Of a stretch of DNA of 64,000 nucleotides, positions 16,735-26,252 are shown piece by piece. The translations under genes and the position numbers were made by a program. The notes beneath the pieces were generated by a model, which saw only the letters and a list, made by a program, of their open reading frames with translations, had not been told where the DNA came from and ran no database searches. The first letter of the stretch is position 1, and each line of letters starts with the position of its first letter. Source of the stretch: Chryseobacterium cucumeris (GTDB lineage Bacteria > Bacteroidota > Bacteroidia > Flavobacteriales > Weeksellaceae); NCBI RefSeq assembly GCF_001593385.1, contig NZ_LUVZ01000001.1, positions 620,001-684,000 of the forward strand. Direction: 5' to 3'.

Positions 16735-18597
16735 ATGAAAAAACATTTAATTTTTTTTGCCGCAATACACTTTATTGCCGCAATTTCATTTTTTAATCCT
16801 ATAAAGGCACAGACCTGCCCAAGCTGGGGGCCTTATATAGAAGGATTTGATATGGCTAATACCGGGGAACTTTGGTACTCGGAAGTAATGGTAGACAATA
16901 CCTGTAAAAAAATCAATACCTATTATTCAACGCTGAACTTTTCTTTAGGTCCGCGAGGAGGATATGGAGGAATTCAATACAAACCGAATGAAGTGTATAA
17001 TAACATCTTCTCTATGTGGGACATACAGGACTCCAGCCTTCCACAGTGTAAAACGGAATATGCAGCGCCCAATACTTTGGTAGATGGTTTCGGAGGAGAA
17101 GGAACAGGTCTTCATACAGATAATCCCATGCCATGGGTACCGGGAGTATGGTATGCAACAGTTGCCAGAAGGTGGTCTACCGGTGATGGAAAGACAAGAA
17201 TAGGGTTCTTTATGTATGATTACGGTGTAGGAAAATGGAAACATTATGTGACTATTATAACGCCGGAAAATAATGCTTCATTTACCGGAACAAAACTGGG
17301 AGGTTTCGTAGAGAACTGGAATTCTAGCTTGAATAAAGATTCCCGTTGTGGATATTACAGAAATTTCTGGAGTATGAATGCACAGGGAAACTGGTCAAAA
17401 CCATTAAGATATACCGCTTCAGCAGGAACCGGATCCTGGGGAGCACAAACAGCATTTAACAATACTGCCATTAAAATAACATCGTGTGGAACAACACCTG
17501 CTCCAGCAGGTGGTTCAGTAACTTTTAACAGTATTACTCAGGAAGGTACAAAACCTGCCTCAACTATTCCTATTAATGTCACTACCGTTACCCCTACATA
17601 TAATTCATCCACTAATTCGGTCAATGTAACTTGGGCAAGTTCAGAAAAAACAAGTCCGCAGCTTTCTTATAAAGTAGCTTTGTATACTGAAGCCAGCTGG
17701 GGGAATAATTATACTCCGGTTGCAGTAGTTTCCGGTATCCGTCCTGATCTCCGAAATGTAAGTATTCCTCTTCCTGCTAATTCTCAATCCGGAAAATATT
17801 ATGTAAGTGTAGTATTGGACGATATATTTAAGCAAACTTCCAATTTCGGATATAACAATATTAATATCATAGCACCTCCGGTCATTGACCCGAATGCCTA
17901 TTACAGAATAAAAAATGCAGGAAGTAACCTTTATATAAGCCCGGCAAATTATAGTTCTGCATCAAATGTTAAGATGGTACAATATCCGTTTAGTACTAAT
18001 CCGGCACAGCAATGGAAGCTTGAAAAAACGGGAAAAAACTACATTATTATTAACCATGCTTCCGGATTGGCAATTGATGTTCCCGGTTCTAATATTACTA
18101 ACGGAACTACATTGATACAGTATTCCAAAACCGGGAATAACAATCAGCAATGGGTACTAAAATCCTATACACCCAATACCATACTTATAGGCACCGCTTT
18201 ATCAAATATGAAATCGATGGATAATCCTGCCAATTCCCAAACAACAGGTACTAATATTAACATTTGGGATCAGGATATGAATGGTACGGCAGGAATAAAT
18301 CATCAGTGGATACTTGAACAGGTAATAACCACAACGTCAAGCATGTCTGCAAAACAGGAAATAAATTCTGCCGTTTATCCTAATCCTGTAAAACAAGGGG
18401 AAAACCTTACGATAAATCTTCCTGAAAATGGAAATTATGAATTACAAATTGTAAACACAGATGGGCTAACAATACAACACAAGACAGTAAAAGGGGGAAA
18501 AACTACAATTTCAACCTCAAATATAAAAAACGGTGTATATTTCTATATTGCTAAAAGCATAAATGGTACTATTTCAGGAAAATTCTCTGTACAATGA
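16735..18597 (+). CDS. Secreted DUF3472 / ricin-type lectin protein with T9SS sorting domain
   Basis: This 620-aa protein has a signal peptide ending near residue 26 (NPIKAQ). Residues 45-260 match the DUF3472 pattern (GGYGGIQYKPNEVYNNIFSMWD, FGGEGTGLHT, TRIGFFMYDYG, LGGFVENW). Residues 265-385 form a beta-sandwich. Residues 390-535 are a RICIN/CBM13-like beta-trefoil with QxW repeats (AQQWKLE, NQQWVLK, NHQWILE), likely carbohydrate-binding. The last 75 residues are a T9SS type A sorting domain (VYPNPVKQGENLTI...). It converges on the beta-glucan locus and ends 91 nt from it, so a role in binding or processing the same polysaccharide is possible but unproven. The catalytic function of DUF3472 is unknown. 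Confidence 0.8.
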   Translation: MKKHLIFFAAIHFIAAISFFNPIKAQTCPSWGPYIEGFDMANTGELWYSEVMVDNTCKKINTYYSTLNFSLGPRGGYGGIQYKPNEVYNNIFSMWDIQDSSLPQCKTEYAAPNTLVDGFGGEGTGLHTDNPMPWVPGVWYATVARRWSTGDGKTRIGFFMYDYGVGKWKHYVTIITPENNASFTGTKLGGFVENWNSSLNKDSRCGYYRNFWSMNAQGNWSKPLRYTASAGTGSWGAQTAFNNTAIKITSCGTTPAPAGGSVTFNSITQEGTKPASTIPINVTTVTPTYNSSTNSVNVTWASSEKTSPQLSYKVALYTEASWGNNYTPVAVVSGIRPDLRNVSIPLPANSQSGKYYVSVVLDDIFKQTSNFGYNNINIIAPPVIDPNAYYRIKNAGSNLYISPANYSSASNVKMVQYPFSTNPAQQWKLEKTGKNYIIINHASGLAIDVPGSNITNGTTLIQYSKTGNNNQQWVLKSYTPNTILIGTALSNMKSMDNPANSQTTGTNINIWDQDMNGTAGINHQWILEQVITTTSSMSAKQEINSAVYPNPVKQGENLTINLPENGNYELQIVNTDGLTIQHKTVKGGKTTISTSNIKNGVYFYIAKSINGTISGKFSVQ

Positions 18598-18627
18598 TAG
18601 TATAAGATTGTAACATGATATAATCTA

Positions 18628-18657
18628 AACGGGCGACCTCAATAAAGGCCGCCCGTT
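18628..18657. terminator. Bidirectional hairpin between convergent genes
   Basis: An AACGGGCG / CGCCCGTT stem extended by CCT/AGG across one mismatch lies between the stops of the DUF3472 gene and the beta-glucan operon. The T tract is weak on either strand. Confidence 0.5.
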
Positions 18658-18688
18658 CTGTCAAAAATAATATTAAATTAATATGAAA

Positions 18689-20128
18689 TTATAAAATTAC
18701 GGTTTGTATAGAATGTGCAGGAGCATTCAGCTTAGCAGCCATTCCTTCTATCCATAGATTGGTTTCAATATCATTGTCCGAATCATTCATGATAACGGTT
18801 ACCAGCTGTCCGTTTTCATTCATAAAAGCAGAAGATGTAAGGGCTGCTCTGTTGGAAGAACTTCCTATTCTCTGCGCATTCGGTCTGATATATTTTGAAA
18901 CATGCCCTATATAATAGTATTCATACGTATAGAATACCTCTCCTGTTTTGGTATCAGCAATAATCGGGGCAAAGCAGAAGTTTCCTTTATGATTAGGTCC
19001 TCCGGTTTCATCCAATAAAATATTCCAGTCAGTCCATAAAGCATTTCCTTTGTTGAAATCGTTCAGCATATTTTTGCTGTACAGCTCTCCCAGGCTTACA
19101 TCATAGATTTTATCCATATTGAACTGTTCTTTACATCCTTCCGTAAAAGCCAGGAATTTATCAGGAAAAGCTCTGTGTGTTTCTGCTAAATTGTCAAAAA
19201 GCTGAGTTTTGTTGTTCCACGTTTCATACCAATGATAACCGATACCATGGGCATATTTTGAGGTTTCCGGATCACTTAAAGTAGTCGTTGCTCTTTGATA
19301 GATAAGGTCTCTGTTGTGGTCCCAGATCATTACTTTTTTGTCTTTATATCCGTTTTTCCAAAGCGTTGGTCCAAGGTTCTTTTTCAGGAATTCTCCTTCT
19401 TCTTCAGCGGTATAAATACATGATTCCCAGCTTTGGGTAGCCATGGGTTCGTTCTGAACAGTTAATCCCCAGATATTAATTCCTCTCTTTTCATACTCTT
19501 TGATGAATTTGATATAATAATCTGCCCATGTCTGATAGTATTGATTTTCCAATCTGCCGCCTTTATACAAGCTTTGGTTTGATTTCATCCATGCTGGTGG
19601 GCTCCATGGTGAGAAATAAAATGTAAAATTATTACCAATAGCTTTCTGAGCTTCTTTAATCATTGGGATTTTATACTTTTCATCATGAGCCACATTAAAG
19701 GTCTTTAACGAAGTATCATTATCTTCTACATATGTATAAGAATCACTGGAAAAGTCACAGGAATTCATATTGGTACGAACAACAGTGTATCCCAATCCAT
19801 TTTTTCCGAAATAAGCATCCAGAATTTCTTTTTGCTTATTCTTTGGCATTTTATAAAAAGTCTCTGCTGAAGCATCTGTAATGGCACCTCCAATTCCTAT
19901 CAGTTTCTGATATTTAAAATGGGGAGCTACAAAAATACAGGCATCCGTTTCTTTAGGCTGCCCGAACTGCTCAAATGTAACTACTCCCTTATCCACCATC
20001 TTCTCATTTGCTTTTGAGTTGGTAAGAACCACTTTAGCTGTTTTTCCTGCATTTTTTTTCCAATAATTCTGAGCATTGACATTCATGACAACGCCTACTA
20101 CAAAACAACTTACAATTAGTTTTCTCAT
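18689..20128 (-). CDS. GH30 glycoside hydrolase (beta-1,6-glucanase/glucosylceramidase family)
   Basis: This is a 479-aa exported enzyme with a signal peptide (MRKLIVSCFVVGVVMNVNAQ). The start at 20128 is chosen over an upstream ATG at 20152, which would bury the signal peptide. It has the GH30 (beta/alpha)8 barrel with the general acid/base E227 (LTVQNEP) and the nucleophile E330 (LAFTEG), plus FYFSPWSPPAWMKSN. A C-terminal beta domain ends the protein. Bacteroidota GH30 enzymes in such loci usually cleave beta-1,6-glucan linkages. It is the last gene of the locus, after GH16, and is one of two GH30 genes there. The two differ clearly, so they probably have different roles (endo versus exo, or periplasm versus surface). 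Confidence 0.88.
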   Translation of the reverse strand: MRKLIVSCFVVGVVMNVNAQNYWKKNAGKTAKVVLTNSKANEKMVDKGVVTFEQFGQPKETDACIFVAPHFKYQKLIGIGGAITDASAETFYKMPKNKQKEILDAYFGKNGLGYTVVRTNMNSCDFSSDSYTYVEDNDTSLKTFNVAHDEKYKIPMIKEAQKAIGNNFTFYFSPWSPPAWMKSNQSLYKGGRLENQYYQTWADYYIKFIKEYEKRGINIWGLTVQNEPMATQSWESCIYTAEEEGEFLKKNLGPTLWKNGYKDKKVMIWDHNRDLIYQRATTTLSDPETSKYAHGIGYHWYETWNNKTQLFDNLAETHRAFPDKFLAFTEGCKEQFNMDKIYDVSLGELYSKNMLNDFNKGNALWTDWNILLDETGGPNHKGNFCFAPIIADTKTGEVFYTYEYYYIGHVSKYIRPNAQRIGSSSNRAALTSSAFMNENGQLVTVIMNDSDNDIETNLWIEGMAAKLNAPAHSIQTVIL

Positions 20129-20168
20129 GATTTTTTCTGTTTCCGGACCCATCCGGTCCTCATCTTCA

Positions 20169-20978
20169 TTATTTATTTTGATAAACTCTTACGTAATCTA
20201 TATAGTACTTCTGTGGAAAAATGGTATCATCAATACCTTCCTTTCCACCCCAAAATCCTCCTACAGCGAGATTTAGAATGATAAAGTAAGGTCTGTTAAA
20301 AGGCCATGCTTCATTGTTTTTCTCTTTATTTTCGTAGGTGAAAAATTTCTTATCATCTATATAGACATCAATCTTTTCCGGTGTCCAGTCTGCTTTATAG
20401 ACATGGAACTTTTCGCTTGCATCCTTTACAAACAAAGTATCTGTTTTCTGTGTTCCCTGGATATGATTGTATTTTTTGGTATGAACGGAAGCATGGATAT
20501 ACCCTTGGTTATAGCCCACATGTTCCATGATATCCAGCTCACCATCATCCGGCCATTTCTTCATATTTTCACTCATCATCCAGATAGCAGGCCAGGTTCC
20601 ACGGCCTTTAGGAAGTTTCGCCCTAACTTCTACTGTACCATATTGAAAAGCAAATTTTCCTTTGGTTAAAAGTCTTGCAGAAGTATACTTACTGTTTTCC
20701 CGATTTTCTTTTCTGGCTTCAATGATGAGATTTCCTTTTTCCATTCTGGCATTCTCAAGCCTGTTTTTGGTATAAAACTGAGCTTCTTCATTTCCAAAAC
20801 CGCTTCCTCCGGTATCATAATTCCATTTTAATGAATCCGGAAGGCCTTTGCCGTTAAACTCATCACTCCAAATCAGTTTTCTTCCAGTATCTGGTTTGTT
20901 TGAAGCACAATTGAATACAGAAAGGACGAGTGCTCCTGCTGCACAAATTCTGATGAGATTTTTAGCTTTGAGATTCAT
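20169..20978 (-). CDS. GH16 endo-beta-1,3-glucanase (laminarinase-like) lipoprotein
   Basis: This is a 269-aa lipoprotein; the signal peptide ends at C24 (VFNCASN), so it is probably outer-membrane anchored. The GH16 beta-jelly-roll starts with KLIWSDEFNG. It has the catalytic E147-L-D149-I-M-E152 motif in DGELDIMEHVG, with the extra residue (ExDxxE) typical of laminarinases/GH16_3, and FHVYKADWTPEKIDVYID near the C-terminus. It hydrolyses internal beta-1,3-glucosidic bonds and would cut laminarin or fungal glucan at the surface for uptake through SusC/SusD. It is separated from the GH3 gene by 74 nt containing a palindromic repeat and from the downstream GH30 by 40 nt. Confidence 0.9.
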   Translation of the reverse strand: MNLKAKNLIRICAAGALVLSVFNCASNKPDTGRKLIWSDEFNGKGLPDSLKWNYDTGGSGFGNEEAQFYTKNRLENARMEKGNLIIEARKENRENSKYTSARLLTKGKFAFQYGTVEVRAKLPKGRGTWPAIWMMSENMKKWPDDGELDIMEHVGYNQGYIHASVHTKKYNHIQGTQKTDTLFVKDASEKFHVYKADWTPEKIDVYIDDKKFFTYENKEKNNEAWPFNRPYFIILNLAVGGFWGGKEGIDDTIFPQKYYIDYVRVYQNK

Positions 20979-20988
20979 ATGTATGTAG

Positions 20989-21048
20989 GTTTTAAGTTTT
21001 GGCTAAAGCCGTTTTAACGAGCAGGTTTTAATCCGCTCCTCTTGAATT
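20989..21048. repeat. Interspersed palindromic repeat, copy 2 (GGCTAAAGCC type), diverged
   Basis: GGCTAAAGCC at 21001-21010 is followed by a diverged second part (AACGAGCAGGTTTTAATCCG) and the tail TCCTCTTGAATTGA. It lies inside the beta-glucan operon between the GH3 and GH16 genes. Confidence 0.6.
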
Positions 21049-21052
21049 GAAT

Positions 21053-23275
21053 TTATTTCGTCCAGGTGATTCTTTTGGCCTGAACATTTTGAGAATCCGT
21101 ACCTATCATAATGTCAAATTCTCCGCTTTCCCAATCAAAATTCAGGTTATCATCAAAGAATTTCAAATCTTCTGGTGTCAATTTAAAATCTACTTTTTTA
21201 CTTTCTCCTTTTTTGATGAATACTTTCTGAAAGCCTTTCAGTTCTTTTACGGGTCTTACAACTTTCCCGAAAAGATCTCTGATATAAAGCTGTACCACTT
21301 CTTCTCCGTCATATTTTCCTATATTGGAAACAGTCACACTGATATTCAGTGTCTGATTTCCCGTAAGATTTGTGGAACTTAGAACCATATCAGAATATTT
21401 GAAATCGGTATAGCTTAAACCGTATCCAAACGGATATTTCGGGTCATTATCCAGGTCTATATAGGCTGAAACATAGTTTCTGTCTGTATTATTTTTTGCC
21501 GGCCTTCCTGTATTATAATGATTATAATACACAGGAATCTGACCAACAGTTCTTGGAAAAGTCATTGGTAGTTTGCCACCTGGATTTACAGTTCCGAACA
21601 TAACATCAGCAATTGAATTTCCTGCTTCTGTTCCCAGCCACCATGTGTACATAATGGCAGGAATATTGTCTGATGCCCAGTTGAAAATCAGAGGTCGCCC
21701 GGCATTGATCATCAGAATGATAGGTTTACCTGTTTTGGCAATTTCTTTTAACAAATCTTCCTGAACACCTGTAAATCCTATATTACTTCTGCTTTTGGCT
21801 TCTCCGCTCATCGCATGGCCTTCTCCCAGCGTCATGATGACAACCTCTGCTTTTTTTGCAGTTTCTATGGCTTCAGCAAACTGACTTTTATCCTGATCAT
21901 CGATATTGCAGCCTTTTGCATATAATAAAGTAGAGTTTTTATCCAGCTGGTTTTTAATTCCGTCAAATTGTGAAACGATTCTTTGATTATCATCTTTGAA
22001 CGCAACAGACCAGAAACCATGATTAGCTACTGTTTCTTTGCCAAAAGGACCAATCAGAGCAATAGTTTTTGTACTTTTTGAAAGCGGAAGAATATTTCCC
22101 TGATTCTTAAGAAGAACAATACTTTTAGAACCGAATTCTCTTCCGAATTTTCTGTTTTCCTGATTATCAGTCTGCTCTTTTTGTCTTTTCTCATTACTGA
22201 ACCTGTAAGGATCATCGAAAAGCCCCATTTCGAATTTCTTGGTTAAAATTCTACCTGCTGCATCATCTACCAGTTTTGCATCTACTTTTCCTTCTTTCAC
22301 CAGTTTTGGAAGCTCTGCCATATACACACGGCTTTCCATATCCATATCACTTCCACCCTGTATTGCTCTTTCAGCAGCCTCAGCACCATCTTTAGCATAA
22401 CCATGAGGAACCATTTCTCCGATGCTTCCCCAGTCTGACACCACAAAACCTTTATAATTCCATTTTCCTTTTAAAAGGTTTCTCTGAATATATTGATTGG
22501 CTGTTGCAGGAATTCCGTTAATATCATTGAAAGAATTCATGAAAGTGGCCACTCCTGCTTCTGCCGCAGCTTTAAATGGTGGAAGATAAGTTTCATTCAA
22601 TTGTCTGAGACTCATATCTACAGAATTGTAATCTCTTCCGCCTACAGCGGCTCCGTAGGCTGCAAAGTGTTTTGCACATGCCATTACCGCATCAAGACTT
22701 CCCAAGCCTCTACCCTGAAATCCTTTAATTCTTGCCAGTCCTATTTTTGTTCCAAGATAGGTATCTTCTCCTGAACCTTCCATTACTCTTCCCCATCTCG
22801 GATCTCTGGCAATATCCACCATTGGCGCAAACGTCCAGTGAATACCATAAGCGGCAGCTTCTGTTGCGGCAATTCTTTCTGATTTTTCAATCATGGCCAG
22901 ATCCCAACTTGCAGCCTGTCCAAGATTGACAGGGAATGTGGTACGATAGCCATGGATAACATCCTGCCCGAACAATAAAGGAATTTTCAGCCTGGACTGC
23001 ATGGCCAGTTTCTGAAAAGCTCTGGTTTCTTCAGAACCTGCTACATTCAACATGGAACCTACTTTTCCTTTTTTAATTTCTTCTAAAACAGCAGCTGAAT
23101 TGGAATGCTGCGGTCCTGTGGCATATTCAAAACCACTGTACTGAACCATCTGCCCTACTTTTTCTTCCAAAGTCATTTTAGACAATAGCTCTGCTACTTT
23201 CTGATCAATGGTCTTTTGTCCGTAAGCATTCAATCCAAATGCAGAAAATGCCAGTAAGAAATAAACTCTTTTCAT
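21053..23275 (-). CDS. bglX: GH3 beta-glucosidase (BglX-like), periplasmic
   Basis: This is a 740-aa enzyme with a signal peptide (cleavage near AYGQ, residue 20). It has the GH3 N-terminal barrel (FGQDVIHGYRTTFP, PMVDIARDPRWGRVMEGSGED, the KHF of ACAKHFAAYG) and the nucleophile D281 in GFVVSDWGS. The (alpha/beta)6 sandwich contains LLKNQGNILPL and the acid/base region. A C-terminal fibronectin-III-like domain (GEEVVQLYIRD) completes the usual BglX layout. It releases glucose from the non-reducing end of beta-gluco-oligosaccharides and would finish breakdown of imported beta-1,3/1,6 oligomers. It lies 9 nt downstream of the GH30 lipoprotein gene in the same operon. Confidence 0.92.
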   Translation of the reverse strand: MKRVYFLLAFSAFGLNAYGQKTIDQKVAELLSKMTLEEKVGQMVQYSGFEYATGPQHSNSAAVLEEIKKGKVGSMLNVAGSEETRAFQKLAMQSRLKIPLLFGQDVIHGYRTTFPVNLGQAASWDLAMIEKSERIAATEAAAYGIHWTFAPMVDIARDPRWGRVMEGSGEDTYLGTKIGLARIKGFQGRGLGSLDAVMACAKHFAAYGAAVGGRDYNSVDMSLRQLNETYLPPFKAAAEAGVATFMNSFNDINGIPATANQYIQRNLLKGKWNYKGFVVSDWGSIGEMVPHGYAKDGAEAAERAIQGGSDMDMESRVYMAELPKLVKEGKVDAKLVDDAAGRILTKKFEMGLFDDPYRFSNEKRQKEQTDNQENRKFGREFGSKSIVLLKNQGNILPLSKSTKTIALIGPFGKETVANHGFWSVAFKDDNQRIVSQFDGIKNQLDKNSTLLYAKGCNIDDQDKSQFAEAIETAKKAEVVIMTLGEGHAMSGEAKSRSNIGFTGVQEDLLKEIAKTGKPIILMINAGRPLIFNWASDNIPAIMYTWWLGTEAGNSIADVMFGTVNPGGKLPMTFPRTVGQIPVYYNHYNTGRPAKNNTDRNYVSAYIDLDNDPKYPFGYGLSYTDFKYSDMVLSSTNLTGNQTLNISVTVSNIGKYDGEEVVQLYIRDLFGKVVRPVKELKGFQKVFIKKGESKKVDFKLTPEDLKFFDDNLNFDWESGEFDIMIGTDSQNVQAKRITWTK

Positions 23276-23284
23276 AGTATCAAA

Positions 23285-24709
23285 TTAAAAAATATAGGTT
23301 GCTGTAGAACGTCCTGAAATTGTTACTGCAGCGGTTTTCCCGGCAAATTTAATATTAAAATTCTCATCTGCCTGATTATCGTTCTGTACAATTAAAACTA
23401 TTTTCCCAAATTGAGTCTTAAAAGCAGCCGTTGAAAGTTTATCCGTCTGCGTGGAAGCGATGCGCTGAGAGCCTGCAGGAATAAATTTTGAAGCATGTGC
23501 AATAATATAATAGGAAACATTTCTGGTGAAATTTTCACTGTCGGAAACGGTTATAGCTCCTTTACATTCTGTACATCCGCCATCTGTATGAGGGGCAAAT
23601 TTCGGATCGTTGGCAAGATTCCATTCCAGCGCAATTTTACTCCAGTTTCTCATAGATCCGATGATCACGTTTTTTGTATGCCAGTTCAGGTCTTCGGTAA
23701 AAGTGCCTTTTGAACCTGTCCATTGTTCAGTAAAGTATAAATTCTTATCCGGAAAAGCATTATGTACCGTACTTAATGCAGAAATATCGCCTTCGTAAAG
23801 ATGAAAAGCAGATCCGTCTATATATTTGCCAGCTTCAGAATCTTTTAAAATATCAATCGCGTATTCGGGTTTGTTGCAATTGTGATCATACACAACAATT
23901 TTAGTAGTAATGCTATTTGTTTTAAAAACAGGTCCCAAATGGTTCTTAATAAAATCTCTCTGCTGTTCAGACGGCATATACAAACTTGGGTTATTTCCAG
24001 GATGCAGGGGTTCATTTTGCGGAGTTACAGCATCAATGGTAATCCCTTCTTTTTTCATTCCCTGAATATATTTTACAAAATATTGAGCATACGTTCCATA
24101 GAATTCAGGTTTTAAACTTCCTCCTTTTGATTTACCGTTGTCTTTCATCCAAACCGGAGGAGACCATGGAGCAGCAATAATTTTAATAGAAGGATTGATT
24201 GTCAGAATCTCTTTCAGCATACCAATCAAAGCGTTGTCTTTTGCCAGACTGAATTTTGAAAGCGAAGGATCAGTTTGTCCCTCAGGAAGATCATCATATG
24301 AAAAGACTTCACCATCAAGATCAGATGCACCTATGCTCAGTCTTAAATAGTTGATGGATATTGAATTTTTATCATTTCCAAAAAGTTCGTTAAGCAGTGC
24401 TTTTCTTTTGGAAGGCGACAACCGGTTGATTACCTCAACACTTCCTCCTGTTAATGTATAGCCAAAGCCATCAACATATTGAAATTTTTGAGTCTCATCA
24501 ATTTCAATATTCTGAAAGCGGTTGGTGTTATTTACAAATTTAAGGGGAGTCTGCTGCTGTAATTTTACACTTTCATCTCCTTTTGTAAGCCAGTATTGAA
24601 CTTCGTTTCCTTTATTGGATGCCACTGAGGTACATGATAAAGGAAAAAGGGCCACACCACTAAGTAGCGCGGCACCTCTAAAGAAACTATATAAGTTGTG
24701 AAACTTCAT
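23285..24709 (-). CDS. GH30 glycoside hydrolase lipoprotein
   Basis: This is a 474-aa protein with a lipoprotein signal (LFPLSC26). The GH30 barrel has the acid/base E233 (AVTPQNEP) and the nucleophile E328 (LYFTEQW), plus IIAAPWSPPVWMKDNG. It is clearly a paralogue, not a copy, of the GH30 at 18689. It resembles the GH30_3 beta-1,6-glucanases found beside SusC/SusD pairs for fungal or algal beta-glucan. As a lipoprotein directly downstream of susD (3-nt gap), it is probably surface-exposed and makes the first cuts. The subfamily is inferred from context, not computed. Confidence 0.88.
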   Translation of the reverse strand: MKFHNLYSFFRGAALLSGVALFPLSCTSVASNKGNEVQYWLTKGDESVKLQQQTPLKFVNNTNRFQNIEIDETQKFQYVDGFGYTLTGGSVEVINRLSPSKRKALLNELFGNDKNSISINYLRLSIGASDLDGEVFSYDDLPEGQTDPSLSKFSLAKDNALIGMLKEILTINPSIKIIAAPWSPPVWMKDNGKSKGGSLKPEFYGTYAQYFVKYIQGMKKEGITIDAVTPQNEPLHPGNNPSLYMPSEQQRDFIKNHLGPVFKTNSITTKIVVYDHNCNKPEYAIDILKDSEAGKYIDGSAFHLYEGDISALSTVHNAFPDKNLYFTEQWTGSKGTFTEDLNWHTKNVIIGSMRNWSKIALEWNLANDPKFAPHTDGGCTECKGAITVSDSENFTRNVSYYIIAHASKFIPAGSQRIASTQTDKLSTAAFKTQFGKIVLIVQNDNQADENFNIKFAGKTAAVTISGRSTATYIF

Positions 24710-24712
24710 ATT

Positions 24713-26242
24713 TTAGTAACCAGGATTTTGTTTGATCTTCGTATTAAGAAGTTCATTATAAGGAATAGGTAAAAGTTCATTCTTATTGGGTTTAAATCCT
24801 CTAGATGCTAATTTGGAAGGTGCTTCTCCCCATCTTACGAGGTCAAACCATCGGTGCCCTTCACCAGCCAGTTCACGTCTGCGTTCATCTTTAACAGCTT
24901 GCAGTGTTACTGGTACTGAAGGCAGTCCAACTCTGGCTCTTACTGCATCCAATAAAGCCTGGGCTCTTGCACCTGAGCCGTTTAATGCTTCGGCTTCCAT
25001 TAAGTAAGTATCTGCCAGTCTGATTACGATATAATTCCTGCTGTAGTTTAGCTCCGGAGCTCCGGGAAGATTGGATACCTCATCTCTTCTGGGAAGATAT
25101 TTATTCAAAAAATAACCGGTATCATTATGAGCGGGTGAATATTTGATCTCTCCGCTTGCAGTCAGTTGTTTTGCGTTCAGGATCGTGGCATTCACTCTCG
25201 GATCGTCCTTCAGGAAATTATAAAGATCTTCTGTTGCAGTATTAAATGCCCATCCTGAAACAATATCAGGTGCTGTAGTCTTTAATCTATCGTATCCTCT
25301 CGGTCCTATCATTATACAGATAGAGTTTCCTTCATCCTTTCCTTGACCCCAGAAGCCCCAGTCTGAATTTCCTTTATTGGTATGCATCACTTCCAGAATA
25401 GATTCTGTGGTGAACTTGTTGTCCTGTCTCCACAGGTCATTATAATTAGCAATTAATTTATATCCGTACTGGCTGACTTGTCCCGGTGTTCCGTTCACTT
25501 CTGCAAATTGGGCTGCAGCAAGATCTTTCTTATTGTTATACAGATAAATTTTTCCCAGGATAGCTCTGGCTGTCCCCTGGCTTATCCTTCCTACCTCTGC
25601 TTTGTTAGTAGGTGCAATAGATAGTGGAAGATCATTGATGGATGCTACAATATCTGATTCAATCTGCTCATACACTTTCTGAGGCTCTGTCTGAGGGATA
25701 TTATAATAATCATCGGTTGCTGTAATAGGCTGTAAGATAAGAGGAATATTTCCAAACATTTTCAGCAGCTCAAAATAGTAAAGTGCTCTCAGCGTTTTAG
25801 CTTCAGCAATAAATCTTTTGCGTACCTGATCATTCATTTTAGCACCCGGAATTCTCTGAATAAGGAGATTTGCTCTGGCAATTCCCTGATAGAAATCATT
25901 CCAGTAGGTTTTGGGAACAGTGATCTGATCAATAGAATAGTTGGAGAAACTTTGTATTCCGGTACCATCTGTAGGACTTCCGCCACCGGAATAGAAATCA
26001 TCGGAAGCTGCGTTAAAGAAAGTGACCGTATTTTCAAACCCCCCAGAATATTTTCTTAGCAGGTCATACACTGATACCAGCGCACTAAAAGACTGCTCTT
26101 CATTCTGGAAGTAGTTATTGGAGTCAAATGCTCCTTTATTCTGTACATCTTCAATGAACTCATCACCACAAGATACGGAACTGAATCCAATACCTGATGT
26201 AAGTGCGATCAGTACTATTGCTTTATAGAATCTATTTTTCAT
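24713..26242 (-). CDS. susD: SusD/RagB-family nutrient-binding lipoprotein
   Basis: About 509 aa from the ATG at 26242; an upstream in-frame start at 26275 would spoil the signal peptide. The lipoprotein signal ends at C25 (GFSSVSC). It has typical SusD features: an N-terminal region with FNAASDDFYSGGG, TPR-like helices (AKTLRALYYFELLKMFGNIPLI) and the C-terminal ERRRELAGEGHRWFDLVRWG motif. It is the glycan-binding lid over the SusC transporter. It follows susC by 10 nt and precedes the GH30 lipoprotein by 3 nt. The ligand is inferred from neighbouring enzymes as beta-1,3/1,6-glucan. Confidence 0.93.
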   Translation of the reverse strand: MKNRFYKAIVLIALTSGIGFSSVSCGDEFIEDVQNKGAFDSNNYFQNEEQSFSALVSVYDLLRKYSGGFENTVTFFNAASDDFYSGGGSPTDGTGIQSFSNYSIDQITVPKTYWNDFYQGIARANLLIQRIPGAKMNDQVRKRFIAEAKTLRALYYFELLKMFGNIPLILQPITATDDYYNIPQTEPQKVYEQIESDIVASINDLPLSIAPTNKAEVGRISQGTARAILGKIYLYNNKKDLAAAQFAEVNGTPGQVSQYGYKLIANYNDLWRQDNKFTTESILEVMHTNKGNSDWGFWGQGKDEGNSICIMIGPRGYDRLKTTAPDIVSGWAFNTATEDLYNFLKDDPRVNATILNAKQLTASGEIKYSPAHNDTGYFLNKYLPRRDEVSNLPGAPELNYSRNYIVIRLADTYLMEAEALNGSGARAQALLDAVRARVGLPSVPVTLQAVKDERRRELAGEGHRWFDLVRWGEAPSKLASRGFKPNKNELLPIPYNELLNTKIKQNPGY

Positions 26243-26252
26243 GTTTGTTTTT

